DNA of 45,544 nucleotides from Mucilaginibacter polytrichastri (lineage in GTDB: Bacteria; Bacteroidota; Bacteroidia; Sphingobacteriales; Sphingobacteriaceae): the NCBI RefSeq assembly GCF_001911425.1, contig NZ_MPPL01000001.1:4925947-4971490 (forward strand). Reading direction: 5' to 3'. How positions within the stretch are numbered: position 1 is the stretch's first letter; each line of letters opens with the position of its first letter. The notes under the pieces were generated by a model, which searched no databases, was not told the DNA's origin, and saw only the letters and a list, made by a program, of their open reading frames with translations. Positions 30,589-37,758 of the stretch are shown here, piece after piece. Both the position numbers and the translations under genes were made by a program.

Positions 30589-31800
30589 TTAGTCCTTTAA
30601 CACCTGCTGATAAAAAGCCACTAACTGATCTGTAACAACCTTAACATCGTGCACGCGCTCTACCAATTTGCGTGCATTACGGCCAAGTTGCAGGCAAAAA
30701 TCTTCGTCTCTGATGCATTTAACCATGCAGTTATAAAACTCTTCGCGGGTATTGGCAATTAAAATATTTTCGCCGTGGGTATAGTTAATGCCTTCGGCAC
30801 CTAAAGATGTGGAGATGATACATTTTTCCATGGCCATTCCCTCTACAATTTTAACCCGCATACCACCGCTCGATAAAAGCGGCACAATCATAATGGCTTT
30901 GCTGTTTACAAACTCCAGCGCGTCATCAACCTCACCCTGAATATAAATTTTGCCCATCACCTCATAATCATCAAATTGCTCTGGGATGTCATTACCGGCC
31001 ACGTAAAATCTTGAGGTTAATTCGCCATTCATAAAATCGTGGTAAAAGGTATTCAGGAACCATTGAATACCTTCCCGGTTAGGCATCCAATCCAGCGAGC
31101 CTAAAAAGAACAAGCTCGGGAATTCGGTTTTGCTATAATCCGGATTGTACTTGTCCATAGCTAAACCAACCGGCAGAATATTTATCGGCGGCTTAATATC
31201 GTGCTCCAGCAGGGTGTTTTGATCCTGTACCGTAAACACGGTAATGGCATGAAAACGATTCAACTGATGCAGTTCGAATTTTTTGATGCGCGATGCCATA
31301 AGCTTCAGGTACCATTTTTTAAAAGGATCGCCTTTTTGTACCGCCAGCCGCTGCCAAACCTGGTGCTCAATATTATGCGACCGGTAAACCAGTTTGGCCT
31401 TGCTATACTTACATGCTGTTGAAATGTAGGGCGCTACAAACAGCCCTTCAAACTGTACAATATCATATTGATGTGCCTTTAACTCTTCGGCAAGCATTTT
31501 ATCAAAGCCGTGGTTATAAAACCGATCAACGTATTGGGCCTGGTTCTTAAACAGATTAAGCGCGGCCTCATACATAGATATGCGGATATTGATGGGGTAT
31601 AATTTGTATTTGATGCGGTCTATTAAGGCCTGCGACTCCTCACTTTCGTCGGGGTAGTGGGCGTGCTGTTTGGCATTAAGTGCAAACAGCGCAACCTCGT
31701 GGCCCAGATCAAGCAGGCCCCTAATTGTATTACATACCACAATGGGGTATCCACCATTCTGCGGAAACGGGATGCGGTGTGTAAGAATAAGTACCTTCAC
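30589..31800 (-). CDS. Glycosyltransferase, GT4-type (GT-B fold)
   Basis: Cytoplasmic GT-B glycosyltransferase of 403 residues. The N-terminal acceptor domain starts KVLILTHRIPFPQNGGYPIVVCNTIRGL. The C-terminal donor domain has FFLGSLDWMPNREGIQWFLN and SSGGMRVKIVEGMAMEKCIISTSLGAEGI, whose E-x7-E-like segment binds the nucleotide sugar. It probably acts in cell-surface polysaccharide or glycolipid synthesis; donor and acceptor cannot be told. It stands alone behind a strong promoter, downstream of rnhB. Confidence 0.9.
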   Translation of the reverse strand: MKVLILTHRIPFPQNGGYPIVVCNTIRGLLDLGHEVALFALNAKQHAHYPDESEESQALIDRIKYKLYPINIRISMYEAALNLFKNQAQYVDRFYNHGFDKMLAEELKAHQYDIVQFEGLFVAPYISTACKYSKAKLVYRSHNIEHQVWQRLAVQKGDPFKKWYLKLMASRIKKFELHQLNRFHAITVFTVQDQNTLLEHDIKPPINILPVGLAMDKYNPDYSKTEFPSLFFLGSLDWMPNREGIQWFLNTFYHDFMNGELTSRFYVAGNDIPEQFDDYEVMGKIYIQGEVDDALEFVNSKAIMIVPLLSSGGMRVKIVEGMAMEKCIISTSLGAEGINYTHGENILIANTREEFYNCMVKCIRDEDFCLQLGRNARKLVERVHDVKVVTDQLVAFYQQVLKD

Positions 31801-31820
31801 TGGGCTTTATTGGTTTGCAA

Positions 31821-31851
31821 CAAAAATAGCATCCAAACCCGCCTTATCAAA
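31821..31851 (-). promoter_or_regulatory. Predicted promoter of the GT4 glycosyltransferase gene
   Basis: TTTG -33 box (31848-31851) and TATTTTTG -7 box (31821-31828) on the minus strand, 19 bases apart. Both match the Bacteroidota consensus. The leader to ATG 31800 would be about 14 bases. Confidence 0.5.
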
Positions 31852-31857
31852 GTATCT

Positions 31858-32454
31858 TTAAAAAATAGTTAATTGTGGGTCTGTAACCCTGAAGGTGCGG
31901 CGGTGATAAGGTGTAAAACCTTTCTCCAACACGGCGTTACGGTGTTTAATAGTAGGGTAACCTTTATTGCTGTGCCAATCGTACCCGGGGTGCTCGTCGG
32001 CTATCTGCTTCATAAAATCATCGCGGTAAGTTTTGGCCAGAATAGAGGCTGCGGCTATACTGAAATATAAAGAATCGCCTTTGATAATGCATTGATGCGG
32101 CGTGGTACCAAATTTATTAAAACGGTTGCCATCAATAATTAAAAACTGCGGCGGCATGTGCAGTTTTTCTATAGCCCGATGCATGGCCAAAAATGAGGCA
32201 TTAAGGATATTGATCTGGTCAATCTCGTTATTATCTACAAAGGCAACGGCATGCGCTATGGCCTTTTGTTCAATTTCTATGCGCAGCTGGTATCTCACAT
32301 CCTCGCTCAATACCTTCGAATCATTGAGCAGATCGTGTTCAAAATCATTTGGCAATATTACCGCAGCAGCAAATACAGGCCCGGCCAAACAACCACGGCC
32401 GGCTTCGTCACATCCTGCTTCCAAAAAATCGTACTGGTACCTGGCTAATAACAT
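31858..32454 (-). CDS. rnhB: Ribonuclease HII
   Basis: RNase HII cuts RNA in RNA-DNA hybrids and removes single ribonucleotides from DNA. The signature AGCDEAGRGCLAGPV contains catalytic D16 and E17; NDSKVLSEDVR and LIIDGNRF supply further conserved residues, and ASILAKTYRDDFM is typical. I set the start at ATG 32454 (MLLARYQYDFLEAG); a TTG six codons upstream is less likely. 198 residues, normal length. Confidence 0.96.
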   Translation of the reverse strand: MLLARYQYDFLEAGCDEAGRGCLAGPVFAAAVILPNDFEHDLLNDSKVLSEDVRYQLRIEIEQKAIAHAVAFVDNNEIDQINILNASFLAMHRAIEKLHMPPQFLIIDGNRFNKFGTTPHQCIIKGDSLYFSIAAASILAKTYRDDFMKQIADEHPGYDWHSNKGYPTIKHRNAVLEKGFTPYHRRTFRVTDPQLTIF

Positions 32455-32499
32455 ATTAAAATCCCGGGGCAAATATCAGAATTTAGGAATGATTTTTCT

Positions 32500-33738
32500 T
32501 TAAAAAATCCGCAGGGTTAGCAGGGTAATATCGTCAATGGCTTTCCCCTTAATCACCAGGTTAAGGTGGTCCATAATGGTTTGGTTAAACCTATCGGGAT
32601 TTAAATGCCCGTTGTTAATTACAAACTCTACCAATTGCTCATCTTTCCAATGGGTATTATTACGCAGTTCGTAATCCATCAGGCCGTCGGTATAATTAAA
32701 CACCAGCGATGCCGGCTTTACTTCAACTTCGCCCTGGTTTATAAAGGGCAGGCTATCAAACACGCCCAGCATAGTGGTACCCAGGTTTAGTGAGGTAGCA
32801 GTACCGTCTGCATATAATATAGGCGGGTTGTGGCCTGCGTTAATATAGTTGAGCGTACGGGTTTCCTCGTTATACTTAGCTATAAACATGGTAATAAAGC
32901 GTTCGCCTTTGGTATTGCGGATCACAATTTTGTTTAACCTTTCAACCACTGTGCTCAAATCGTTCTCTACTGTGGCCCAGGCACGTAAACTAGCCTGAAA
33001 GTTGGCCATCAGCAAGGCTGCCGAAATACCTTTGCCGGATACATCTGCAATGCACCATAAAAATTCGTGATCGTTAAGGCGGATAAAATCAAAATAATCG
33101 CCGCCGATATCCTGGTGAGGCAGGTATTTAGCGCCAATCTCCACCGCTTTATCTTTATGCAGCCTTAGTGGGATCAGCATATTTTGCACCTCAACAGCCA
33201 GTTCCATTTCGCGGTGAAAACGCTCGGTTTGTAATCGCTCGCGAAACAGTTTCTTATTCTCCAGCGCTACCACAATTACATTGATAAGCGTTTGAATAAA
33301 GTTAAGGTCATTGCTTACCATGTCGCCCGAAGTATTAAAATCGCCAATGAGGGCGTAGGCTAATGGCTTATTTTTATGATGAAACGGGATAAAATAATAA
33401 TATTCACTTAAAATCGGGTCGCGATGCCCGGTTAGTATCATAGGCGATTTTACTTTGCCCAGCTTTTGGCACGATTTGATGAGCGCACCTGCATTTTCTA
33501 TTTCGCCGCCATACTTTGATACACATACAAATGTTCCGCTTTTTTCTATCAAAAAACGGAGCTTACCAACCTGCAGGTAATTTTTTAAAATTACCTCGAG
33601 CATTTGGATAAGTACAGGTGTGGACGTATTTTTATTAATAGCCCGGGTAACTTCTAAAAGTGAGTTCAATTCAGACTGCCGTTTAAGCAGCAATCTTATT
33701 AACTCATCTTCGCCCGAATTTTGATCCGCGTATTCCAT
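32500..33738 (-). CDS. SpoIIE/RsbU-type protein phosphatase with GAF-like sensor
   Basis: A PP2C-like serine phosphatase (PPM family) fused to an N-terminal sensor. Residues about 20-165 resemble a GAF domain. A short coiled coil (FRERLQTERFHREMELAVEVQ) links to the phosphatase, which has D210, GGDYFD at 212-217, ADVSGKG at 231-237, and INAGHNPPIL. Such proteins usually dephosphorylate anti-sigma factor antagonists in partner-switching pathways. No such partner gene is adjacent, so the target is unknown. 412 residues, soluble. Confidence 0.92.
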   Translation of the reverse strand: MEYADQNSGEDELIRLLLKRQSELNSLLEVTRAINKNTSTPVLIQMLEVILKNYLQVGKLRFLIEKSGTFVCVSKYGGEIENAGALIKSCQKLGKVKSPMILTGHRDPILSEYYYFIPFHHKNKPLAYALIGDFNTSGDMVSNDLNFIQTLINVIVVALENKKLFRERLQTERFHREMELAVEVQNMLIPLRLHKDKAVEIGAKYLPHQDIGGDYFDFIRLNDHEFLWCIADVSGKGISAALLMANFQASLRAWATVENDLSTVVERLNKIVIRNTKGERFITMFIAKYNEETRTLNYINAGHNPPILYADGTATSLNLGTTMLGVFDSLPFINQGEVEVKPASLVFNYTDGLMDYELRNNTHWKDEQLVEFVINNGHLNPDRFNQTIMDHLNLVIKGKAIDDITLLTLRIF

Positions 33739-33816
33739 TAAATATTAGCAATCACGTCTAAAATAGAAAATTAATTGTTGTAAGCAGAAGAGTTTTTCAT
33801 TTATCAGTTAGATTAA

Positions 33817-34947
33817 TTATCTAACCAAACGCCCTTTCCAGGCATACTTGCGTGTATTACCCATAAAGCCTACGTAAACTACATAAAATATATGAATGGG
33901 GGATAATAGCAAAACCAGTTTAATAAGAGATTTTCTTTTAAAGAAAGATGTAACAGAGCCTAAAAATATGGCTTCAAACAGTAATTTACACACCAGTTCT
34001 GCCAAAAATAGTTTAAAAAGCACTGCGCAAAAAAATCCGCCAACCAGGCTAACCAGCAATAAGGCATTAAACAGCCAGATACCAACCGCCAGCGCAACCA
34101 CCTTTTTATCCTTGTACCGGGTTGATTTTGATGCCCACCTACGCCTTTGCTGTAAAAAAGCTTCGAGGTTTGGTTTGGCATAGGTGTATACTATAGCCCG
34201 TGTATCTTTTAAAAACCCAATACGGCCGGGATACTGCAAGGCCACTTTTTGCAGCAACAACTCGTCATCGCCCGATGCCAGGTCGTCAATACCTTTAAAG
34301 CCGCCCACTTCATAAAATACATCCTTACGGTAAGCAAGGTTTGCCCCGTTACAGGTTGATGCCCTGCCATTGCCAATAAAAGCTGCGCCAATACCGATAA
34401 GAAAAGAGAACTCCAGGGTTTGCAAGCGCTCGAAAAAAGATTGCTCGCGAAAATAGGTAACCGGCGAAGAGATCATAACCGGGTTATAAGTTTCGTAATA
34501 TCCTACAACGGTTGACAGCCATTGGCTTCCCATACGGCAATCGGCATCGGTAGCAACCAGTAAATCGCCGGTAGACCGGGCTATGGCTTCAGAAATGGCT
34601 TTCTTTTTATAAGAATTAAGCGCCTGATCTGCCTTCAATTGTAGCAACTTTACCCCCCTATCGGCATAGCTTAATATAATACCGGCAGTATTATCGGTAG
34701 AGTGATCGTCTACAATGATAATCTCGGTTAGCTGGTGCGGGTAATCCTGCGCCAACAAATCGTCAATGGTTTCTGCGATGTTATCTGCCTCGTTACGGGC
34801 GGCTATCAGTATGGTGACTTTGGTTTTGAACGGTTCGTGGCTAAGTTTAGGCTTTTTTATAAGCGCCCAGCCCCTGATTAGATAGAGCAAAACCAACAGA
34901 TAAAAACCGGTTAGCAGCAAAGAAATACAAATGTATAAGGCGATCAA
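33817..34947 (-). CDS. GT2 family membrane glycosyltransferase
   Basis: A processive-type GT2 enzyme. One N-terminal membrane segment (residues 2-25), then the GT-A domain: ILIAARNEADNI, DD at 80-81, DAD at 134-136, SGDDELL and the QRRRW acceptor motif. Two to three C-terminal membrane segments follow (VGIWLFNALLLVSLVGGFF, LLSPIHIFYVVYVGF). It overlaps the upstream flippase-like gene by 4 bases (ATGA), so they form a pair. It probably glycosylates a lipid or extends a polysaccharide at the inner membrane; the substrate is unknown. Confidence 0.92.
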   Translation of the reverse strand: MIALYICISLLLTGFYLLVLLYLIRGWALIKKPKLSHEPFKTKVTILIAARNEADNIAETIDDLLAQDYPHQLTEIIIVDDHSTDNTAGIILSYADRGVKLLQLKADQALNSYKKKAISEAIARSTGDLLVATDADCRMGSQWLSTVVGYYETYNPVMISSPVTYFREQSFFERLQTLEFSFLIGIGAAFIGNGRASTCNGANLAYRKDVFYEVGGFKGIDDLASGDDELLLQKVALQYPGRIGFLKDTRAIVYTYAKPNLEAFLQQRRRWASKSTRYKDKKVVALAVGIWLFNALLLVSLVGGFFCAVLFKLFLAELVCKLLFEAIFLGSVTSFFKRKSLIKLVLLLSPIHIFYVVYVGFMGNTRKYAWKGRLVR

Positions 34948-35903
34948 AAGAACTTCATTTTAAAAACAAATATAGAACCTAATATGGCCGGAACAATTAA
35001 ATTGATAAACCATATGGATGATACCGCCGCAATTACAGCCACTTGCTGATCTGTAATATAGGCAAAAAACATAGTGGCTGTTACGCTGCGCACCCCAACA
35101 TCAAGCAAATCTAACGAGGGCAAGATAGATTGGATAAAAAACAAGATCAGCACCATCATTACCATAGCAAATGCAGGCATTTGCGGTACCAGCAGGTGCA
35201 GCACCAGGTAATACTGAAAAGTAAATACCGCAAACCGGGCCAGGCAAAAAAGCATAATCCGGTTAAGCTCGGTTACGTGATAGCGGTCCATAATATCAAA
35301 AAAACGATGATATTTTTTAAGAAACCTCACACTATTAAGCACTGATACCAGCCAGCTTACATTAAAGAAAAACACCAGCAAAAGCGTAATTACCAGCATG
35401 CCCGAAAACACAGCAGCCAGGTAAAGCCAGATCTGCATGTGCAGAAAGGTGTAACCAAACCACAGCAAAGCGATAATACCCAGTACATTGGTGATAACCA
35501 TTTGGCCCAGCGAACCTACCGCCATAGAGAAAACCCCATGAATGCGTTTACGTGGCGGTAAAAACATTACGCGGCCACCATATTCGCCCAGGCGATTTGG
35601 TGTAAATATGGCTAGGGTTAAGCCGCAAAAAACAGACTCGACCGCGCGATAAATACTGATGGGCGATAATACACGGGTAAGATAACGCCATTTAAGCGAC
35701 TCCAAAAACCAGTTAAGCAGCATAAGCAGCAATACCAGTATCAACACAAAAATAACCTGCTCGCGGTTTAATGCCCCCGTTAATCTGCGAAACTGGGTTA
35801 AATTGGCATTATTACTTACCTTATGATAAATAAAACCAAACGCCAGTATAACTATAGTAGCCTTGATGAGGTAAGAGAATAATTTTTTTGCGACGCGGGT
35901 CAA
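34944..35903 (-). CDS. Flippase-like / lysylphosphatidylglycerol synthase TM-domain protein
   Basis: Integral membrane protein of 319 residues with about eight hydrophobic segments, of the UPF0104/LPG_synthase_TM family. Typical stretches are WFLESLKWRYLTRVLSPIS, FCGLTLAIFTPNRLGEYGGRV and ILPSLDLLDVGVRSVTATMFF. It lacks the soluble lysyltransferase domain of MprF, so it is the membrane part only. Its coupling with a GT2 glycosyltransferase suggests handling of a glycolipid across the inner membrane (inference). Confidence 0.88.
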   Translation of the reverse strand: MTRVAKKLFSYLIKATIVILAFGFIYHKVSNNANLTQFRRLTGALNREQVIFVLILVLLLMLLNWFLESLKWRYLTRVLSPISIYRAVESVFCGLTLAIFTPNRLGEYGGRVMFLPPRKRIHGVFSMAVGSLGQMVITNVLGIIALLWFGYTFLHMQIWLYLAAVFSGMLVITLLLVFFFNVSWLVSVLNSVRFLKKYHRFFDIMDRYHVTELNRIMLFCLARFAVFTFQYYLVLHLLVPQMPAFAMVMMVLILFFIQSILPSLDLLDVGVRSVTATMFFAYITDQQVAVIAAVSSIWFINLIVPAILGSIFVFKMKFF

Positions 35904-35928
35904 CTGCTTAAATTTGGTACAATGTTAC

Positions 35929-35957
35929 AAAAATAGAGCAAGCCCAGGGCCTGCTCT
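35929..35957 (-). terminator. Intrinsic terminator of the dienelactone hydrolase gene
   Basis: On the minus strand AGAGCAGGCC / GGCTTGCTCT form a 10-bp stem with one G-U pair and loop CTG, followed by ATTTTTG. It sits 25 bases past the dienelactone hydrolase stop and just upstream of the flippase-like gene. Confidence 0.8.
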
Positions 35958-35981
35958 ACCTGTTCAATATTTTTTATGACA

Positions 35982-36827
35982 CTATTTTAAACGGGCCTTC
36001 AAAAAAGCTAATGTATAACCGTATGCTTCTTTGGTAGCATTGCTATCATAAATAGGGCTGCTTGGGTTGGCAAAACCGTGGTCGGCATCGTATTGGTGTA
36101 CGTATAGTTTTTTGCCTGCGGCTTTCATATCGTCGCCAAATTTGGCAACCACTTTGGGGTTTATCCATTGGTCTTTGTTGGCAAAGTTACCCAGCACATC
36201 GGTATGCAAGGTTTTTAGTTTGGCCACATCCTGCTCGGGCATGCCATAATACATTACACAAGCCACCGCCTGGTTGCCAGCCAACAAGCTGCTTTGCAAG
36301 CTCCAGCCACCACCAAAGCACCAGCCTAAAGTGGCAATATGTGCCCTGGGACCGGCATAAGCTATAGCACCGTTAATAATGGCCTGTGCCCTGTCATCTT
36401 TTACGCCCTGCATAAATTTGCCAGCCTCTTCCCGGGTGGTGGCAATTTTGCCATCGTACAAATCGAGGGCAATTACGTTCACATTGCCAATATCGTTGTA
36501 TAACTTCTCCGATTCTTTTTTCACAAAATCATTCAGGCCCCACCATTCGTGGATAACTAACAGGTAATTATTGGTTGCCTTTTTTGCTTTCAGCATATAG
36601 GCCGAAGCCTCTTTGCCATCTGCTGTTTTATAAGTAATTACTTCGCCAATACTACTTTGGAAATGAATTTTTGATGGGTTAAGGTGCGCCATCCTGAAGT
36701 TTTTATTGGAGGCCAGCATAGCAAACTGCTGCGTAGCGCTCGGGTTACCACAGCATAGCACTTTACTTTGGGCAAAACCCATTAAGCTACCTGCAATAAA
36801 CAAGGTAAGAAGTAATAACTTTTTCAT
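35982..36827 (-). CDS. Exported dienelactone hydrolase family protein
   Basis: An alpha/beta hydrolase of the dienelactone hydrolase family with a signal peptide (MKKLLLLTLFIAGSLMGFAQ). The triad is C170 in LGWCFGGGWSLQ, D219 in FANKDQWI and H250 in DADHGFANP; VIHEWWGLND is the family oxyanion-side motif. I chose ATG 36827 because the in-frame extension upstream has no signal character. The cysteine nucleophile fits carboxymethylenebutenolidase-like enzymes; the true substrate in the periplasm is unknown. It is a single gene with its own terminator. Confidence 0.92.
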   Translation of the reverse strand: MKKLLLLTLFIAGSLMGFAQSKVLCCGNPSATQQFAMLASNKNFRMAHLNPSKIHFQSSIGEVITYKTADGKEASAYMLKAKKATNNYLLVIHEWWGLNDFVKKESEKLYNDIGNVNVIALDLYDGKIATTREEAGKFMQGVKDDRAQAIINGAIAYAGPRAHIATLGWCFGGGWSLQSSLLAGNQAVACVMYYGMPEQDVAKLKTLHTDVLGNFANKDQWINPKVVAKFGDDMKAAGKKLYVHQYDADHGFANPSSPIYDSNATKEAYGYTLAFLKARLK

Positions 36828-37117
36828 AAAAAATGATTTGAGGTTATCATTATACAAATAACCGGGCAAGATGTTTAATCGCTGCCGAAGAAAAGAATCA
36901 AGAGACAGACATATTAACCGGTAATAGATTTTGTGATTTAATTCGCTAATCTGCTTGAGATTAGAAAACAAGCAGATCTCCGGAGAACAGTGCCATGCTG
37001 AGGCGAGGCATGTATATTTCGCTTCACTAATTGAAACAATATTAGAAATGGACTAATAATTTCTGCTTAGTCTGGCAGATACTGAATAAAGTAGAAGTTA
37101 AGTATATGCAGACAAGC
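36828..37117. other. Intergenic region before the tandem peptide genes
   Basis: About 290 bases with no credible gene. There is a short perfect palindrome TCTCCGGAGA near 36976 and, next to it, an imperfect inverted repeat CATGCTGAGGCGAGGCATG (about 36993-37011) that may belong to another dispersed repeat. No clear terminator for the tandem peptides is seen. Confidence 0.45.
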
Positions 37118-37210
37118 TTAGTTATTAAACCTTGCTGCGATAGTTTTTACTACTAAGAACAGTGGTGCTGCCTGTGCTACGATACCTGCAATTACGATTG
37201 ATGTGTTCAT
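37118..37210 (-). CDS. Tandem 30-residue hydrophobic peptide, copy 1
   Basis: ATG to TAA, 31 codons. The peptide starts MNTSIVIAGIVAQAAP, has a hydrophobic core over residues 5-21 interrupted by Q13 and P16, then K22, R27 and a final FNN. It is one of three copies spaced exactly 128 bases apart. Among the copies 10 codons vary, 8 of them synonymously and 2 conservatively (V/I at 6, R/K at 27), which indicates selection on the protein. The size and layout recall tandem small membrane toxins such as E. coli Ldr, without evident homology. I recognise no family. Confidence 0.75.
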   Translation of the reverse strand: MNTSIVIAGIVAQAAPLFLVVKTIAARFNN

Positions 37211-37245
37211 GATATTTAAGGTTAGGGTTGGTTATAGAAATATAA

Positions 37246-37338
37246 TTAGTTATTGAACCTCGCTGCGATAGTTTTTACTACTAAGAACAATGGTGCTGCT
37301 TGTGCTACGATACCTGCGATTATGATTGATGTGTTCAT
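37246..37338 (-). CDS. Tandem 30-residue hydrophobic peptide, copy 2
   Basis: Same length and frame as copy 1; differs in the peptide only by I6. The 35-base spacer to copy 1 and the 12 bases upstream of the start (CCTAAATATC on the coding strand) are similar among copies, so a shared translation signal is likely. A single membrane-spanning or membrane-bound peptide is predicted. Confidence 0.75.
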   Translation of the reverse strand: MNTSIIIAGIVAQAAPLFLVVKTIAARFNN

Positions 37339-37373
37339 GATATTTAGGGTTAGGATTCGTTATAGAAATATGA

Positions 37374-37466
37374 TTAGTTATTGAATTTAGCTGCGATAGT
37401 TTTTACCACTAAGAACAATGGTGCTGCTTGTGCTACGATGCCTGCGATTACGATTGATGTATTCAT
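37374..37466 (-). CDS. Tandem 30-residue hydrophobic peptide, copy 3
   Basis: The promoter-proximal copy; identical to copy 1 except K27. Upstream DNA (CTTAAATATC before ATG) keeps the same leader word, but further upstream diverges. A near -7 element TAAGATTTG, one base too long, lies about 65 bases upstream. No partner gene is evident on the same strand. Confidence 0.75.
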   Translation of the reverse strand: MNTSIVIAGIVAQAAPLFLVVKTIAAKFNN

Positions 37467-37758
37467 GATATTTAAGTTTTAATTAACGTTTGATGTGTAG
37501 GATAAGGCAAAAGCTGTACCGATGGCATACAAATCTTAAATAAGGCTTTTAAATAGGTTTTGAGGCCCTTTTTACGAGTGGGGAATATTTCTTTGAAAGA
37601 AATACCGGGGAAAAGGTTGAGGAATTGGGGAATTTGTTTCTCCCACTATTAATGTTGAGGCATTACAAATGCCCAACCAATGCACGCGTTCACAAACGCG
37701 CGAGTGTGTAACTATTGCCAAAGCCCAGAATGAAAAGAGGAGAGGTAACTAAGATTTC
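37467..37758. other. Intergenic region upstream of the tandem peptides
   Basis: No credible gene over about 290 bases. A 19-base palindrome TATTTCTTTGAAAGAAATA is at 37586-37604, a small hairpin GGCATT/AATGCC near 37661, and CGCGTT/AACGCG near 37684. Any of these could be regulatory for the peptides or the 3' end of the helicase gene. Confidence 0.5.

Larger units (their letters stand above)
37118..37476 (-). repeat. Three direct repeats with a 128-base period
   Basis: Start codons at 37466, 37338 and 37210 are exactly 128 bases apart. Each unit is a 93-base ORF plus a 35-base spacer. Conservation is highest in the ORF and the 10 bases before it; the first spacer also shares a TTATAGAAATAT.ATTAG-type stretch. 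This is a tandem gene duplication, not a CRISPR. Confidence 0.9.

Noticed and set aside
35928..35935. TATTTTTG as a -7 box for the flippase-GT2 operon
   Set aside because: It overlaps the U-tract of the dienelactone hydrolase terminator and the nearest TTG is 29 bases away.
36828..36971. N-terminal extension of the dienelactone hydrolase
   Set aside because: The extra 48 residues have no family similarity and precede a clean signal peptide starting at 36827.
37118..37466. CRISPR array
   Set aside because: The repeats are 128 bases long with similar spacers and contain ORFs with synonymous variation; there are no short palindromic repeats or cas genes.
37473..37529. 18-codon leader ORF upstream of the peptide array
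   Set aside because: No conservation signal, no recognisable start context, ordinary composition; likely chance.
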